This document shows positions 10,873-23,039 of a DNA stretch of 64,000 nucleotides, in pieces (position 1 is the stretch's first letter; each line of letters opens with the position of its first letter). The position numbers and the translations under genes are program-made. Source of the stretch: Rhynchosporium graminicola (Eukaryota; Ascomycota; Leotiomycetes; Helotiales; Ploettnerulaceae); NCBI GenBank assembly GCA_900074885.1, contig FJUW01000015.1, positions 787,906 through 851,905 of the forward strand, in the 5' to 3' direction. Below the pieces are notes generated by a model. That model made no database searches. It had not been told where the DNA came from and saw nothing but the letters and a program-made list of their open reading frames with translations.

Positions 10873-13733
10873 CTATCCATCACCCAAAACACTCTTATTG
10901 AAAAACCTATGAATCGCCCTCCCCGCCTCCCTCCCGACAGCCGGTTCCAACTCATCAATACTAGCATTGGCCACCTCCCTCAAACTTCCCATTTCAACCA
11001 CCAAATTCTTGATATTCTTCCCTGTCACGCCCGGCACAATCCTCAACATATCCTGTGGCTCACGATTGAAACTCTGATCCTCTGCTCTCTGACCACCTTC
11101 TAATCCGATCCGCACTGCGGCGATGGGATCTGGTTCTGGTTCTTGCGTTTTGAGAGATTCGAAGATCTCGGCTGTTTGGTAGGGGGAGGAAGACCAGATT
11201 ATGCGGAGACGGGGAAAGGCGAGAGTGAGAAGCACAAGTTTGGATTGGAGGTCTGATGTAGCGTTCGCGGCTGATACGGAGTTCAATGTGCCCGAGAGAT
11301 CGGCAAATGGTTCCAGGGTAAATGATTTATTCTGGTCGAATTCGATGAGCAACATCGGTGATTTGTAGTGCATCTGCATAGTCTCGGCTTGATTATAGAG
11401 ACGCCCATCCTTGAAAGAGGAGATTAGATCTTTGATCGATTTTCGCTCGATGCAGATATTGGGCGAGAGAATGTAATCGCCGACTGTCAACATGCAGGGG
11501 ACAATCACCATGGAGCGGCCATGAAGTAGGGAGGGAAGAGAGGACCGAAACTCGCGTACGTCGACGACTACACGTGGTGGTTGGGCGGTGGCTGCTAGAC
11601 GACCGCCCCCTGCTATTCTTGTGTTGATCGTGCGGAGGAAGGCATTTTCGGGATCTTCGACACCGTGTGCATCCATGGTCATGACAAGGGACATTTTGGA
11701 TTTCTCTTTTATGAGTTTGGTGAACGCATCTTTCTCTCGCCGAACGGAAGAGAGATATCTTTGCTCTTCTACCGAGCCGCCATAGTACAGAAAGTATACT
11801 CTTACATTTCGGTCGTTGTGAGACGAGCGGTACACTTCAACCCGGCGCACAAAAGAGCTATCTGGCTCGTACATGATGATGTATCGGGGTTTGACCTCTT
11901 CCAAAACATGTTCGTCCATGTCGCCATCGTAAGCATGGATAACAACCAGATCTTGAGTGTCGTAGAGTTGGTAGAAGTCCTCCATATCATCCAAAGGGTC
12001 AGCTACCACGTCTTCTTTTTGAGCGGCTTCGGTCTCCGTCGGCTGAATCTCAGACATCAGAGTTGCTACCTCGAGAGGCTTATCTTCGGATGCTAATATA
12101 CTGCCATTTGCTGCCCGTGTTGGGCCAGCCCCGGTATTTCCACCACCGCGAACTCGACGTCCCTTCTTCGGAGGTCCTACCTTTCCGCGATAACCGCCGT
12201 TAGAACTTTTGTTGTCGGTTGTGCCACTGAGAGTATTTTGGTTCTCTTTAAATAGCTCGGCGCTGACTTTTGCAAATTCCTTTTTCCACTTCAAATAATC
12301 GCGTAGCTTTCGTCTCATCATGAATGCTGCAGAAGCCTCGTGCTCTGTTTCCTCGTCACTGTCTGTGCCGGTCTTTTCAGGTTGGACATGCATGTTTTGG
12401 AGATATTCCCGCAGCTGACGGCATTGAGCTGTGTCGCTGCACATGATCAGTATCGACCCATTAGAGTCATCCCTAATGGTTGGATTGAAGTACAGATCGC
12501 GGTCAATCTCTTCCAAGACTTCGGCGAGAACAGCCCACTTAGGTTGTTCTTCCAACACTGGCCGAAGTGACTCCAAATTCTCGGTGGCTCCTTGTGCTGC
12601 CTTGCCTGTGTATACTCTCCGCTTAGCTGTATCAAATATGGTATGAGCAGCATCAAGGAATAGCCAAGGAGACTGATTTTGTCTTGTAGATCCTGGAGGC
12701 GGAGAATGAGCTGCCAAGATTGTGTCTAGATGGCGGTTGAAAGAGACGGAATCATATGTGAGCAGACTGTGTAGCATGCCTCGCAGGACTCCCAAATCGT
12801 TGACGATCTGTTTGGTCTTCCAGCTGACTCGATGCCAAACAGGGTCTAGCTGCCTCCTGACAACCATATCGAATTGCTTGTGGAGAGCACTATCAAGGTT
12901 CCAATCTTCCATCTCCAGACCAGAGTTGCTCTTTTTGAGGTCTGAAATGCTCACTTCAACGCACTCCATGATGGCGTTCTGAATATCGCGCATAGACTCT
13001 GACATTGGAACTTCCAATTCAATGACTTCTGCCTTCTTCTTTCCTTCCAAGGCTTGACCTACAACGACCTGGAATCGTGGCCATAGTGACACATTCCGGA
13101 GAAATAGATTTCGCATCATTGTAGTCAGAGGCGCAAATCCAGTGGTAAATGGCTCAGGACTGTCAGAGAAGGCCTTGAGGAAACCTACTTTGTTCCGTTG
13201 CCTGTATATTCGCAGAATAAAAGCTTCTAACGACGTAGCCACAATCTTGTCTGCATGGAGTACTACCAATCCTGTGATTGTCTCTGGATTCAACAGGCTC
13301 ATGAGAAGGTCGACCACAAGGATCCGAGAAGTGACGCTGAAGATGCCGCCCTGACTGTACATCTTCTCTCTGGTGCCCACACTCATGACATCTGTATTGA
13401 CCACGCTGAGACCTCTGGCCTTGGGAGACATACTGATGGCAGCATGTTCGGCCAGAGCCTCTCCTATCCATCCATTCTCTCTCTCGTCTGCCCCGACGAG
13501 CAGTATCAAGTTGTTTCCAGCTGCATCATAAGAATGGAGGAGATTTGTAATGAGTCGCAGGAGACCAAGCCCGCGGGCAATGATTACGAGCTCATCTTTT
13601 TGTCGTAATTCCTGGAATAACTCCTGCTGGTATTTCTGCGCGCATTAGCGGGATATAGAATTTGCTGATAGGAAATATGTACTAGTGGTAATGACAGCTT
13701 CACAGGCTGTTGATTACCGTTCCCGGAAGACAT
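10873..13733 (-). CDS. RAD1: DNA repair endonuclease XPF/Rad1
   Basis: Catalytic subunit of the structure-specific XPF-ERCC1 (Rad1-Rad10) nuclease, which cuts 5' of lesions in nucleotide excision repair and acts in recombination. Exon 1 (13733-13683) encodes 17 residues. A 47-nt intron follows, and exon 2 (13635-10873) gives 937 residues in total, normal for the family. The N-terminal half is a degenerate helicase-like domain (YQQELFQELR, ARGLGLLR). The ERCC4 nuclease core is intact: GDY (from residue 736), then IERKSIKD with Glu747, Arg748, Lys749 and Asp753. A tandem HhH region that should bind the Ercc1/Rad10 partner occupies about 880-933 (MLRIVPGV...AGRAIHRFF). The start was chosen because the splice restores the conserved N-terminus. 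Confidence 0.96.
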
Positions 13734-14151
13734 CTGCGGTTGTCATGATCGTCGGGCCCCTCTATTAGGATTATCGCAGACGCGGTACGAGAGTTTGATC
13801 AGCGACTCGGGAAATTGAAACAAAGAATCTCGAAATGGTGCTGGAAATGGAAACATGCTTGTTCGAGGTTGACGCGTCGAAGCACGAAGTCACTAGGTGG
13901 AGTGGAGAAGCGGTTGGCATTTCATCCTCCGTGCTCCCCCTCCGTCTTCCTCAAATTCTCGACGTCATGGTCGTCATGGCCTTAGCCTTGTGAGGGGCAA
14001 CCTCAACCATGTTTATAAATGCTCCGTCTGTATAGTAGGTAGGTACCCAGAAACAATCAAGTTCTTTTCAGACAGCTTCCCATCTTCAAATCAAAATCCA
14101 ACAAAGCATTCCCCAAAAGACTCCAAGACTCTACTCTACAAATCCATCAAG
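13734..14151. other. divergent promoter region
   Basis: A 418-nt head-to-head spacer between RAD1 and a small plus-strand gene. No other gene seen. The CT-rich/CAAG leader before the ATG at 14152 is typical of well-expressed fungal genes. Confidence 0.5.
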
Positions 14152-14406
14152 ATGCCCGCCGGACCCGACGAGACCGATAACCACCCAACCGGTGCTGGTA
14201 CTGAAGTTACTGCAAAGCACGCTTCCAGCAAGACCGAGTCAAACGCCAGCACCCATCCTCTTCACCAGACAGACGAGCCAAAAGGAGAACAGGTCCAGTT
14301 CATCCACGATGCCAACCCAGGTCCAGCTGTTCCAAAGGACTTCAATGCCCAGGAAGAGGGTACTAAGGAGGAGAGAGCAGCCAAGGCAAAGGGATTGAAC
14401 AAGTAA
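14152..14406 (+). CDS. Small disordered conserved fungal protein, 84 residues
   Basis: A single-exon frame starts MPAGPDETDNHP and ends KAKGLNK. It is hydrophilic, rich in Thr, Ser, Glu and Lys, and has no hydrophobic core or cysteine, so it is probably intrinsically disordered. The C-terminal block (PGPAVPKDFNAQEEGTKEER) resembles a conserved motif I recall from small unannotated ascomycete proteins. The context before the ATG (ATCAAG) is a good fungal start. The frame opens earlier, at 13897, but that part overlaps leader sequence. Function unknown. Confidence 0.65.
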   Translation: MPAGPDETDNHPTGAGTEVTAKHASSKTESNASTHPLHQTDEPKGEQVQFIHDANPGPAVPKDFNAQEEGTKEERAAKAKGLNK

Positions 14407-15411
14407 ATCCTTTTTCGGTATGCTATTGATGCTTTGAACATGTGACTGTTCATACTTATACCTACGTGAGCATCTTTCAATGAATGAGGGCTGATGACTG
14501 AATTCAGGGGATCCAACATATAAGTATGATGACTGGTTGGGCTGGCATGTTCAGGGCATGGGCATGGGGCATGGGGCATGGGGCATGGGGCATGGAATGG
14601 CGTTGATCGTAGTGAAGTACTAGGAGAGGACTCGCATGGATTGGGATGGAGGATCTACAACAAAGGCCCTGCTCGGGCTGCAATTCATTATAATATCAGT
14701 CTGGTTTGATGAATAAATATGCTTGCCACATATCCGCCCGTTCCTGGATGCTGCTCCTTCATGAAGTTAGTTAGTTCTGCGAGTGAAGTGCAACCCCTTC
14801 GCGAGCATCCTAAGTTCCCAAGGTACAAAATACGGCCACAACGAGTACTTATAGAAGTAGGTATGAATCGTCAAAGGGAGAAGCAATATGAATCTGGACT
14901 GGAAAACAGCCTTCACTAAACACGACCCGCTCGCTACCCCCCCCCAACCATTTCGGATGCTTCGTAGATGCGCGTTGAGCTCGCATACTTCGAAGCGCTC
15001 TCCTTCTCCCGCCTTCGATGTGGCTGAGAGAGTGGATTTGGTGTGGCTTGAGCGACATCCCTTGGCAACCTAATCCTCCCGTTACGTAGGCCAGACAGGC
15101 ACCTCTGTGTCTATCATGAACCTCAAAGCTTCTACACTGCAAGGTCGGAGTCCCCTGATATTCATTCCGTGAATGTCATTTAAGTCTAGCGAGTGCCTGC
15201 CGGGTCACCGTTTTACAATAGGGAGTTGATTCCAACGAATACTCGAGTCATCTTCCATTCCACTTCCCAATGCGCTCAGGCAGTGCTATACAAAGCCAAA
15301 ACTCCCACACGACCTCTCTTGATTTCGAAACCACGCAATAATCAGAACGATACAGCTTCCGAGCGTGACTTCTGCGGATTACCCGGGATTGGGAGGACCT
15401 GAGCAGCGAAG
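14407..15411. other. gene-free spacer with minisatellite
   Basis: About 1 kb without a supportable gene. Holds the GGGCATG repeat and a nine-C run at 14937-14945, then the promoter and leader of LAS17. Confidence 0.55.
14554..14595. repeat. GGGCATG tandem repeat
   Basis: Six units of GGGCATG(G) in tandem about 150 nt past the stop of the small gene at 14152-14406. Confidence 0.9.
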
Positions 15412-17519
15412 ATGCCTTCAATCCTGACCGAGGACGATAAGGAGACGGTCAAGCGGCAGGTTCCCAAGGCTACAAATAAGATCCAGGCCGTCGCCGTCGC
15501 CAGACTGTATATTGCGTATCCTAATCGGAACAAATGGACATATACTGGACTACAGGGCGCGGCGGTCCTGGCGAACGATCTAGTGGGCAATACATACTGG
15601 TTGAAGCTTGTTGATGTATCGGTTCGTGAGCCTAATTTCCGAGTCTAGGAAACCAGATTCTACTTGTCGGCACAGCATACTAACAGCTTGTAGCCGTTGA
15701 ATCGAGGGGTAATATGGGATCAGGAAATCTACGATACATGGTCCTACAACCAGGATAGGACTTTCTTCCATACCTTCGAGACCGAGGATTGCTTGGCTGG
15801 ATTATCGTTTGTGGACGAGAAAGAGGCAAAGCAGTTTCTCAAGAAGATGAACGATCGGGAGAAGAATGCCAGCAAAATGACAAAATCGAATCCGTTTGGT
15901 GGAGGCGGGCAACAGCAACAGAGGCATGGTTTACTCGGAGGCTTATTTGGAGGCCATAGACACTCATCTGCTCCCTCAATACAGCCCACACCTCCAGATT
16001 CGCCGAGCTATGCACTCCCACCAGCCCAGCCCAACAGAATGTCAGCTGGTAGCTTTAGTGGAGGGAAGGCGCCATCTCAATTTGCTGCACTGGATGCTAT
16101 AGATCCGAACTGGAGAGAGACTTGGGGTGACGATCTGAAGCAAATGGGCATCACGGACGATTTGATTCGTGATAACCAGGACTTTATCGCGGACTACATT
16201 CGACAGCAGCAAGCGGCACAGAGCGCTCCAGCGAACGGTATTGAGAATCAGAGAAACAAAGCTCCTCCACCCCCGCCTCCTCCAACTGGTCCTTCACGAA
16301 CACGATCTGAAAGTCCACAAAGTGTACCTTCAGGCCGAGGAAGGGGAGCTCCGCCAGCACCACCACCAGCTAGAAGATCCGCAGTCAAATTAGAAGCACC
16401 TCGGGAACCTACACCACCACGAGAGCCTTCACCACCAAGAGGACCTCCTCCTCCCAGATTCGCAGCACCGCCTCCTCTGGCTGATGCTGGGAAGTTCGCC
16501 AACGCCAATGCCAAACCACAACAACGAGGTCATTCCGCAAGTCTTTCAAATCCAGGCCCTCCACCTCCCCCGAGACCTCCGAAGTCCCCAATCGATGAAC
16601 CTTACGAACCCGGGGAGACTGGCTCGAAATTTGGCGTTCCTCCACCATTTATGGGCCAAAGGAAACAAGGTCCGCCGCCTACTCCAAGCAGAGGAGCCGT
16701 TCCCCCACCACCCCCGCAACGAGAAATTCCACAACGAGACTCACGAGATTCTACGGGATATGCTCATGCAATTCCTCCAGCTGGATTACCTCCGCCTCCT
16801 TTACCGCCCAAAACACCAGCTGGGCCTCCCTTGCCACCGGCCTCTTCACGCCCAGTCCCTCCGCCTCCCTCAAGAGACAGTGGTCTTTCAAATATCCCGT
16901 CATTGCCACATTCAAACGCACCTCCTCCACCACCTTTACCTCAGTCTAATGCTCCTCCTCCTCCACCATTGCCTCAATCAAACGCTCCCCCTCCTCCGCC
17001 TTTACCTTCTTCAAATGGTCCCCCTCCGCCTCCCCTCCCATCTTCAAGTGCGCCCCCACCACCCCCATTACCGTCTTCAAACGCTCCTCCACCTCCACCT
17101 ATGCCCAGTATGGGTGGCCCCTTGCCACCTCCACCACCCCCACCAAACCGAGACTCAGGATATCAGTCTGGAATGCCCGCTGGAGCAGCTGCCTCATTAC
17201 CCCAACCAACTGGTGACCGCGCAGACCTAATGGCCAATATCCAAAAAGCGGGCGGTATAGGAGCCCTCAAGAAGGTCGACCGGTCGCAGATCAGAGATAG
17301 AAGTCAAGCGCAGGTTCCTGGGGGTGATACGGGACCTGCTGGAAGTGGATTACCTCCGGCTGGGGCATCTGGAGATGGTGGTTTGGCTGGTGCGTTGGCG
17401 GAGGCGCTGAATAAGAGGAAGCAGAAAGTTAGTGCGAGTGGTGAGTAAAAATACACTCGTAGTGAAATTATGATGCTAATATCTGTACAGATGACGAAGC
17501 GGATGATGATGATTGGTAG
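15412..17519 (+). CDS. LAS17: WASP homologue Las17 (Arp2/3 activator)
   Basis: Las17 promotes Arp2/3-dependent actin branching at endocytic patches. Exons 15412-15621, 15694-17440 and 17491-17519 join to 661 residues. The N-terminus is a WH1/EVH1 domain running across intron 1 ([16 protein letters not shown]... [14 protein letters not shown]), the binding site for WIP/verprolin. At about residue 220 a segment ([18 protein letters not shown]) resembles the C half of the animal GTPase-binding autoinhibitory domain, with no CRIB motif ahead of it. A long proline-rich region includes six 11-residue repeats. A WH2 motif ([17 protein letters not shown]) and an acidic end finishing in Trp (DDEADDDDW), encoded by the last small exon, complete the VCA module. 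The first donor is an unusual GTTCGT. Confidence 0.95.
16912..17109 (+). repeat. six 33-nt coding repeats in LAS17
   Basis: Six in-frame 33-nt units encode variants of [11 protein letters not shown]. Synonymous sites differ between units, so the array is old or under protein-level selection. Poly-Pro units of this kind bind profilin and SH3 domains. Confidence 0.9.
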
Positions 17520-18238
17520 ATGGATGTTAGTCTTTTGAGAGGTGTATGAGGCGGTATGGTATGCCTGACGAATTAGACTTGGGAATTGCAGATTTCAAAT
17601 TCTGCCAACGAGAATGAAGAAGTGTACTTAGTCATGTGTTGAATACCCAACACGTTGAACTAAGAAGAAAGTTAGGGTAAACAAAATCACAAAAATAAGA
17701 CAGAATGTTTCAAATTTGATATTCGAAGTCACGAAGGCGTTGGAGGAGTCATCCCAAGTAGCAGTCTCAATCTCAAACTGTCAAAAGATTTATTTGAGGA
17801 ATAGTCCAAGGAAGTCGATGCTTCGCTTGATCTCTTCACCGGACACAAATCGAGGCAGCCTCGTTCATGTATGTAATGCAGTGATTTTCTATTTTCTATC
17901 AAGTCAAAGTGTCTGAATCCTCGTGAATCCTTCGAAAAGAACCCACCACGAATACCAAACACGTTCGTCAAAAACCAGAAACGCAGTAATACCATGGATA
18001 TGAAGGCAAGGAGAAGCCTAGTCGAAAGGTTGCAACGTCTCTCCCACTGCAACCTATCGCAAGTCAAAAGCAAAGAAACACGCTGTCGAGGTTCTGCGAG
18101 AAGAAGGTCTAGGTCATGACCCATTTCCGCGAGATTGAGAGAGAAGACAGACTTTTCTTTCCACCACCACCACCACGCGAGAAGGATATTTAGGGAGCTC
18201 AGCAGAAGAACATGAAATCCAAAGAGCGCAAGCACTCT
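17520..18238. other. convergent 3' spacer
   Basis: Between the 3' ends of LAS17 and TIF11. A long minus-strand open frame here (17729-18235) has low-complexity Leu/Trp-rich content from a CCA repeat near 18165 and no family match, so it is treated as non-coding. Confidence 0.5.
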
Positions 18239-18934
18239 CTAGATATCATCAACGTCGATATCCTTGCCCTTTCCGTCCTCATCCTCACTCTCACTCCTAT
18301 CCTCATCGAACTCGAAATTACAATCTCCGTCGCCTTCTTGACCATACGTATCTGTCTCGTTGATCTTCGCGCTCTCAGGTAATTCACCATAGGCTTTCAG
18401 GGAGCGGGCTTCGTCGGCAGAGTACTTGAGGATGACGTCGCCTTTCTCGTCTTGGTAGTCGCGCAGAGAGAGCAAGATGATGTCGCCTTGGTTGATCCAG
18501 ACCTTTTTGCGGAGTTTGCCACGGATGTGTGCGAGACGCTTGGAGCCGTCGAAGCAGAGAGCCTCCAGGCGACCGTTGCCGAGCATCTTGAGGACTTGGG
18601 CGTATTCTGTGGAAGGGGGGTTAGATTAGTAAAGTGTTCTTGAGAGCATCCTTCGTGTTTGGATAGGGTGAAGTGAGGTGAGGTAAGGTGGGGATGGTGG
18701 GGTAATTTTCGAATAATGATCTGACATAATCTGCTGAGATGGTATGGAGTGTTTCTTACCTTGGCCTTCCTCCTTGAAGGTCAGTTCACGCTTCTCATTG
18801 TCGTTCTCGTTCTTTCCACGACGCCTATTCTTTCCTCCCTATTATTTGGATACTTCGTCAGCTTCTGCCTTACATGTGTGTGTGGGGGCGCATCAATCAG
18901 CGCGTCCGCGTACCTTTCCCTTATTCTTAGGCAT
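18239..18934 (-). CDS. TIF11: Translation initiation factor eIF1A
   Basis: eIF1A binds the A site of the 40S subunit and promotes scanning and start-codon selection. Three exons (18934-18914, 18838-18760, 18606-18239) join to 155 residues. It shows the family layout: basic N-terminal tail ([20 protein letters not shown]), an OB fold ([44 protein letters not shown]) and a long acidic C-terminal tail ending in DIDVDDI, the conserved eIF5B-binding terminus. The first exon is only 21 nt and was found from the conserved start and matching splice sites. Confidence 0.97.
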
Positions 18935-19426
18935 ATTGACTGATGTTCCTTTTCAGAGATATGTGTAGTTGTTGGTCTGGTGTTCGAGTTGTCGTGAGCG
19001 CGGTGGTTGCAAGTGGATCGATATTTGGAGGGAGCGAGGTGGGTGGTATTACCTCTTTAAGTACCCTTAGTGAGAGTAAGGTCGCCGCTATTCGAAGTGA
19101 AGTGAAGTGCGCTTTTGGGAATTTGGACTGAAGGGGCTACCGGAGTGCGTCACCTGCTAGGGATTTGGGCGGTTGGACCACACTTTGTTCTCGAAGCGAG
19201 CTGAGCAAGGTTCGTACCGTAGCCGTACCAATATAAAATTATATTAGGAAGTATTTGACGGACCATTGTCAACCCATCCTTCTGATTTGTTATTGGGCAT
19301 CAGCCTTGCTTGCTTTACGACAAAGATCCCGGAAGGCAAGACAAGGCAAGACAAGGCAAGGCAAGGCAAGCTCCGAAAAAATGTCAATGGACAAGTGATG
19401 GTGACCACGAATCTACTTTCAGCTCA
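18935..19426. other. divergent promoter region
   Basis: Spacer between TIF11 and a plus-strand gene. Contains a GGCAAGACAA repeat next to the latter. Confidence 0.5.
19331..19371. repeat. GGCAAGACAA/GGCAA tandem repeat
   Basis: Four to five short units in the probable leader of the following gene. The open frame runs through it, but it is unlikely to be coding. Confidence 0.8.
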
Positions 19427-20053
19427 ATGGCCCACACTCTCTACAAACCACTATTGCCAACAATGAACAGGACAGTAGCATTACACTCTGGCATCAAGGA
19501 CTTCAAATCATTATTCGCACTAGGCCCATCCAAGCACCGCAGCTGGGATGCATTCTATCTCAAGTACAAAGACGACCGCGTCTACACCATCTGCGCCAAT
19601 CGATGGATGGAAATGACCAGCACCAACTTCCCTCTAAAAGACTACATGGCCCAGCGCTGGGAGAACCGCAAAGACCCCTTCTGGTGGTCTGCAATCGCCT
19701 ACAAATCCCTGGAAGCGAAGAGAGTGGTCAGAAGTCATGTTGCAAGGAAGCTGAGATTGGCTTTCACGGAGTCTTTGAAGAAGAAGGGATACAAGCCGGA
19801 TGGGACCACATTGGATGGACAGGGAGGAATGCCTTTGACTGGAACGGCCCAGTTGACTCCGCTGGAGGCTATTTTGAAGACAAAGCAGAGTGATTTGGTT
19901 TTGCAGACTGATGCTGCCCTGGATGCGCTGTTGGAAACTAGGGATAGAGGTCCTTATGGTAAGAAGAAAGGAGGAGCGTTTGTTAAGGGTCAAAAACAGA
20001 AGCCGCAGCAGAAGCAGCCTGGGGGCTTCACAGTATCAAGGAAAAGATTCTAA
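19427..20053 (+). CDS. Unrecognised basic protein, 208 residues
   Basis: A single-exon frame starting MAHTLYKPLLP. It is rich in Lys and Arg, has an aromatic block (RWENRKDPFWWSAIAYKSL) and a basic helix (VVRSHVARKLRLAFTESLKK), then a Gly/Gln/Lys tail (KGQKQKPQQKQPGG). This could be an RNA-binding, nucleolar or mitochondrial protein, but I do not recognise the family and no domain is assignable. The frame extends upstream to 19310 through a tandem repeat. The downstream ATG at 19427 was preferred for that reason; the Met at codon 13 of this start is another option. Confidence 0.6.
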   Translation: MAHTLYKPLLPTMNRTVALHSGIKDFKSLFALGPSKHRSWDAFYLKYKDDRVYTICANRWMEMTSTNFPLKDYMAQRWENRKDPFWWSAIAYKSLEAKRVVRSHVARKLRLAFTESLKKKGYKPDGTTLDGQGGMPLTGTAQLTPLEAILKTKQSDLVLQTDAALDALLETRDRGPYGKKKGGAFVKGQKQKPQQKQPGGFTVSRKRF

Positions 20054-20327
20054 ATTCGACCACAAACGATGTAATATGAATAAATCATTTCAATACTAGA
20101 ATTCTTTGAGCCTGTTCATGCTGTGATTGTAAAATGCTAGCTGTGTCTATCTTGCTCACTGTCAAAGCTATCCACCCCTGGCCTAGCCTCAGCCTTGTCT
20201 TTGAGCCAATCAGCCGCTAGCAGCGGCCCGAGCTCTTCGAGTCGCGTTCCCTGAACCAAGCTCGAAGTTGAAGTTGTCGCAACGTACCACATTCGAGCAT
20301 TCCCCCAGTCAAGACTTCGTCGCAACA

Positions 20328-21557
20328 ATGCTGATCTCCTTGACAGTTGGCAAGGTTGATGCCGGTGTTGCAGTCCTCCTGACACAAGATAAAAGACTGG
20401 TAAGTCCCAATTCGAACCCGCACAATTGCTTACCAACTCCCTGCCATGTGCAAGTCCATCACCTAACATCTCACTAGATCGAATTCCCCTCCATCTTACT
20501 TCCTCCCAATATCTCCTCTGGCAGCATAGTAGATATCACTGTCTCTCGAAATCTCGACTCAGAGACCAAATCGCAATCCGCCTTCCTCGCCCTACAAGAC
20601 TCCATCTACTCCTCCTTCGGCGAATCCGAACCCGTCGCCCCAAAGCTCAGCTGCAGAAATGCCACCCAGACATCCGTAGTCCTCGAATGGGACCTTATCG
20701 AAGTCGCAACCGCAGATGTCATCTCACTCTCCCTCTTCCGCAATGGCCAGAAAGCCGGCAACATTCCCAGACCAACCACGATCCTGAGCACGAAGATCAG
20801 TGGATTGGCAGTTGATACGGAGTATACCTTTCATCTTGTACTAAGAACTAGTGCGGGTACATTCAGCAGTGAGAAGGTGGTTGTCAAGACGCATAAGATG
20901 ACGGATTTGAGTGGTATTACAGTCACGCCTGGTATTCTGCCTTCGCAGCTGAAGGATAGTCTCACCAAGGCGGTTGAGAGGATAGGAGCCAAGATGGCGG
21001 ATACCGTTCGGATTGATACCACACATTTCGTGACTACAGAGGGCAGGGGCATGCTATGGGAGAAGGCAGTTGAGATGAACATCCCAGTCGTTCGACCGGA
21101 ATGGGTTGAGGGTTGCGAGAGAGGAGGCAGAATTGTGGGTGTCAGACAGTATTACCTTGATGCCGATCCAAGACAACGCCAGATCGCTCAAACCGAAGTA
21201 CCAGTCCAATCGCGACCAGAACCAGCTAGAGAATCACCTCTACCTAGCCCACCTGCGACCAACGGCTCGAGCCAAGCTATCCCACCCACACCACCTGCGA
21301 AAGACATCTCAAAGGAAGAACAGCAAAGTGGTGAGGAGGCAGAAAATGATGAAGAAGAAAAGACGGCCGTTCAGGACGAGCAGAAATTTAGGATTGAAGA
21401 CCAAGATCAACAAAAAATCGCTCTGCGACCCGCAGCTCCTGAATCAGCATCCGGTGCAGAGGACGGAGACGAGAAGTTGAAAGAGCCTGTTGATGAGAAT
21501 GGTGGTTCGGGTTCGCAAACACCAGGTCATTCGAGTTTCCAAGATGTGGCTTTGTAA
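20328..21557 (+). CDS. CHS5: Exomer component Chs5
   Basis: Chs5 is the scaffold of the exomer complex, which exports cargo such as chitin synthase from the trans-Golgi to the cell surface. Exons 20328-20399 and 20478-21557 give 383 residues. The N-terminal Chs5 dimerisation segment (LTVGKVDAGVAVLLTQDKRL) ends at the intron. A fibronectin type III domain follows (SVVLEWDLIEV... DTEYTFHLVLR), then a BRCT domain (GILPSQLKDSLTKAVERIGA... VVRPEWVEGCERGGRI), then an acidic, Pro/Glu/Lys-rich disordered tail. FN3-BRCT is the Arf1-binding FBE module. The tail is much shorter than in budding yeast, as is usual in filamentous fungi. Confidence 0.95.
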
Positions 21558-22111
21558 ATGGGCGGCCATTTTTGCTTTCACGTTCATGATATACCAAGGT
21601 TCATTTGGCTGGCTGCGATATGCTGGAGCAGCATGGTGTTTGACGATTTTGTTCATGTAGCTAGAAGAGCGAAAGGCATAGTCGAGGTTGAGAATATAAT
21701 TGTACGAGCTTACATACGGAATATTTTATCTGTGACGTGAATACCTAGACTAACGTTCAAAAGTCATGCCAACTGGCTCCCTTTTTGTTAACTTGTATAT
21801 CGTTTCACATTGTCTACATTACTCCGCATCTCACTCAAATCAAAGAACGTCCCTCAGTCTTGACGTTCAACCCTCTCTCCTGGTGAGGATCCCAGATTCC
21901 GAGCCACCCTCTTTCGGATGTAGCCACATGGCTACCCACCGCTAATTCAGGGACGATCGATTAGACGACGATCTTCATCCCTGTACATGCTGTCAGTGAC
22001 GCTGTTGATATCAGGGTCCATTCCAAAATATCTCCCAATAAGTACTTCCCCAATCAATTCTTTCTTTACCACACCGAACTCCAACAAACTCCAAAATCGT
22101 TTCAATTCACT
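21558..22111. other. spacer
   Basis: Between CHS5 and the short-chain reductase gene. No gene seen. Confidence 0.5.
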
Positions 22112-23039
22112 ATGGCATGGTCTCTTGTCAGTCCGGCAAGCAGAGGAATCGGTTTCCAATTAACGCGCCATCTCCTTCAAACAACCAAGATCCCGGTCAT
22201 AGCAACAGCTCGGAAAGATGTCACGGGAGTGAAGAAGAGCATGTTACAGGATTTGTCGGATGTGGATCCGGATAGGTTGACTGTTCTTGAGGTTGATGTT
22301 ACAAGTGCGTATCATGAACCTCTTTCTTGACTTCCTCTATGATCAGGTATCACGTATATCTTAAATGTGTTTGCAATTTGAGATTCCTGTGTATTGAATG
22401 GGTAAGAATGTTGTTAGCTGATGCATGACAGATGAAAGCACTATAATCCGCGCAGCAGAAGATGCAAAGACAATGTTTCCACCCTCGAAGCATCACTTAC
22501 ATCTCGCATTCTCTATTCCGGGTATTCTCTACCCGGAAAAGTCACCCTCGCAGCTAAATCACGAGCATCTAACACACACATTCGCAATCAACACCGTCGG
22601 TCCTCTCCTCCTCGCTAAGCACTTCCTCCCCTTCCTGCCTACCAAATCCACGACCCTCCCTTCCCCGTCTGAATGTGAGGAACTAGGCATTCCTCCCCAG
22701 GCCGTCTGGCTCAACATGTCTGCACGCGTCGGCTCCACCACCGACAACGGTCTTGGAGGCTGGTACTCTTACCGTGCGTCGAAAGCTGGGGTCAATTCTA
22801 TGACCAAGAGTTTGGATCTCTGGTTGAGGGGAAAGAGTAAGGATAAAGCTATGGCTATGGCTTATCATCCTGGGACGGTAAAGACGGGTCTTAGTAAGGA
22901 ATTTTGGGCGGGCGTGGAAAAGGAGAAGTTGTTTAGTCCGGAGTTTGCGGTTGAGAAGATGGTAGGTGTTGTTAGGAGTGTGGGGTTGAAAGGACGAGGG
23001 AGGTGTTGGGATTGGAAGGGAGAGGAGATTTTGCCTTGA
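22112..23039 (+). CDS. Short-chain dehydrogenase/reductase (C-factor-like)
   Basis: NAD(P)-dependent oxidoreductase with a Rossmann fold. Exons 22112-22304 and 22432-23039, joined at phase 1, give 266 residues. The cofactor motif is SPASRGIGFQLTRHLL, lacking the usual leading TG; RGIG is kept. The catalytic set is present: Ser in NMSARVGS, then Tyr-x3-Lys in YSYRASKAG. AYHPGTVKTGLS follows, typical of the C-factor/carbonyl reductase-like subgroup. The substrate is not predictable. The first ATG sits directly before the cofactor motif, so the N-terminus is short but complete. Confidence 0.85.

Noticed and set aside
14554..14595. GGGCATG array as a possible telomere-type repeat
   Set aside because: Does not match TTAGGG-type fungal telomere units, lies between ordinary genes and has only about six units.
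17729..18235. 168-codon minus-strand open frame
   Set aside because: Low-complexity Leu/Trp/Arg content, no homology recognised, and located in the convergent 3' spacer of LAS17 and TIF11.
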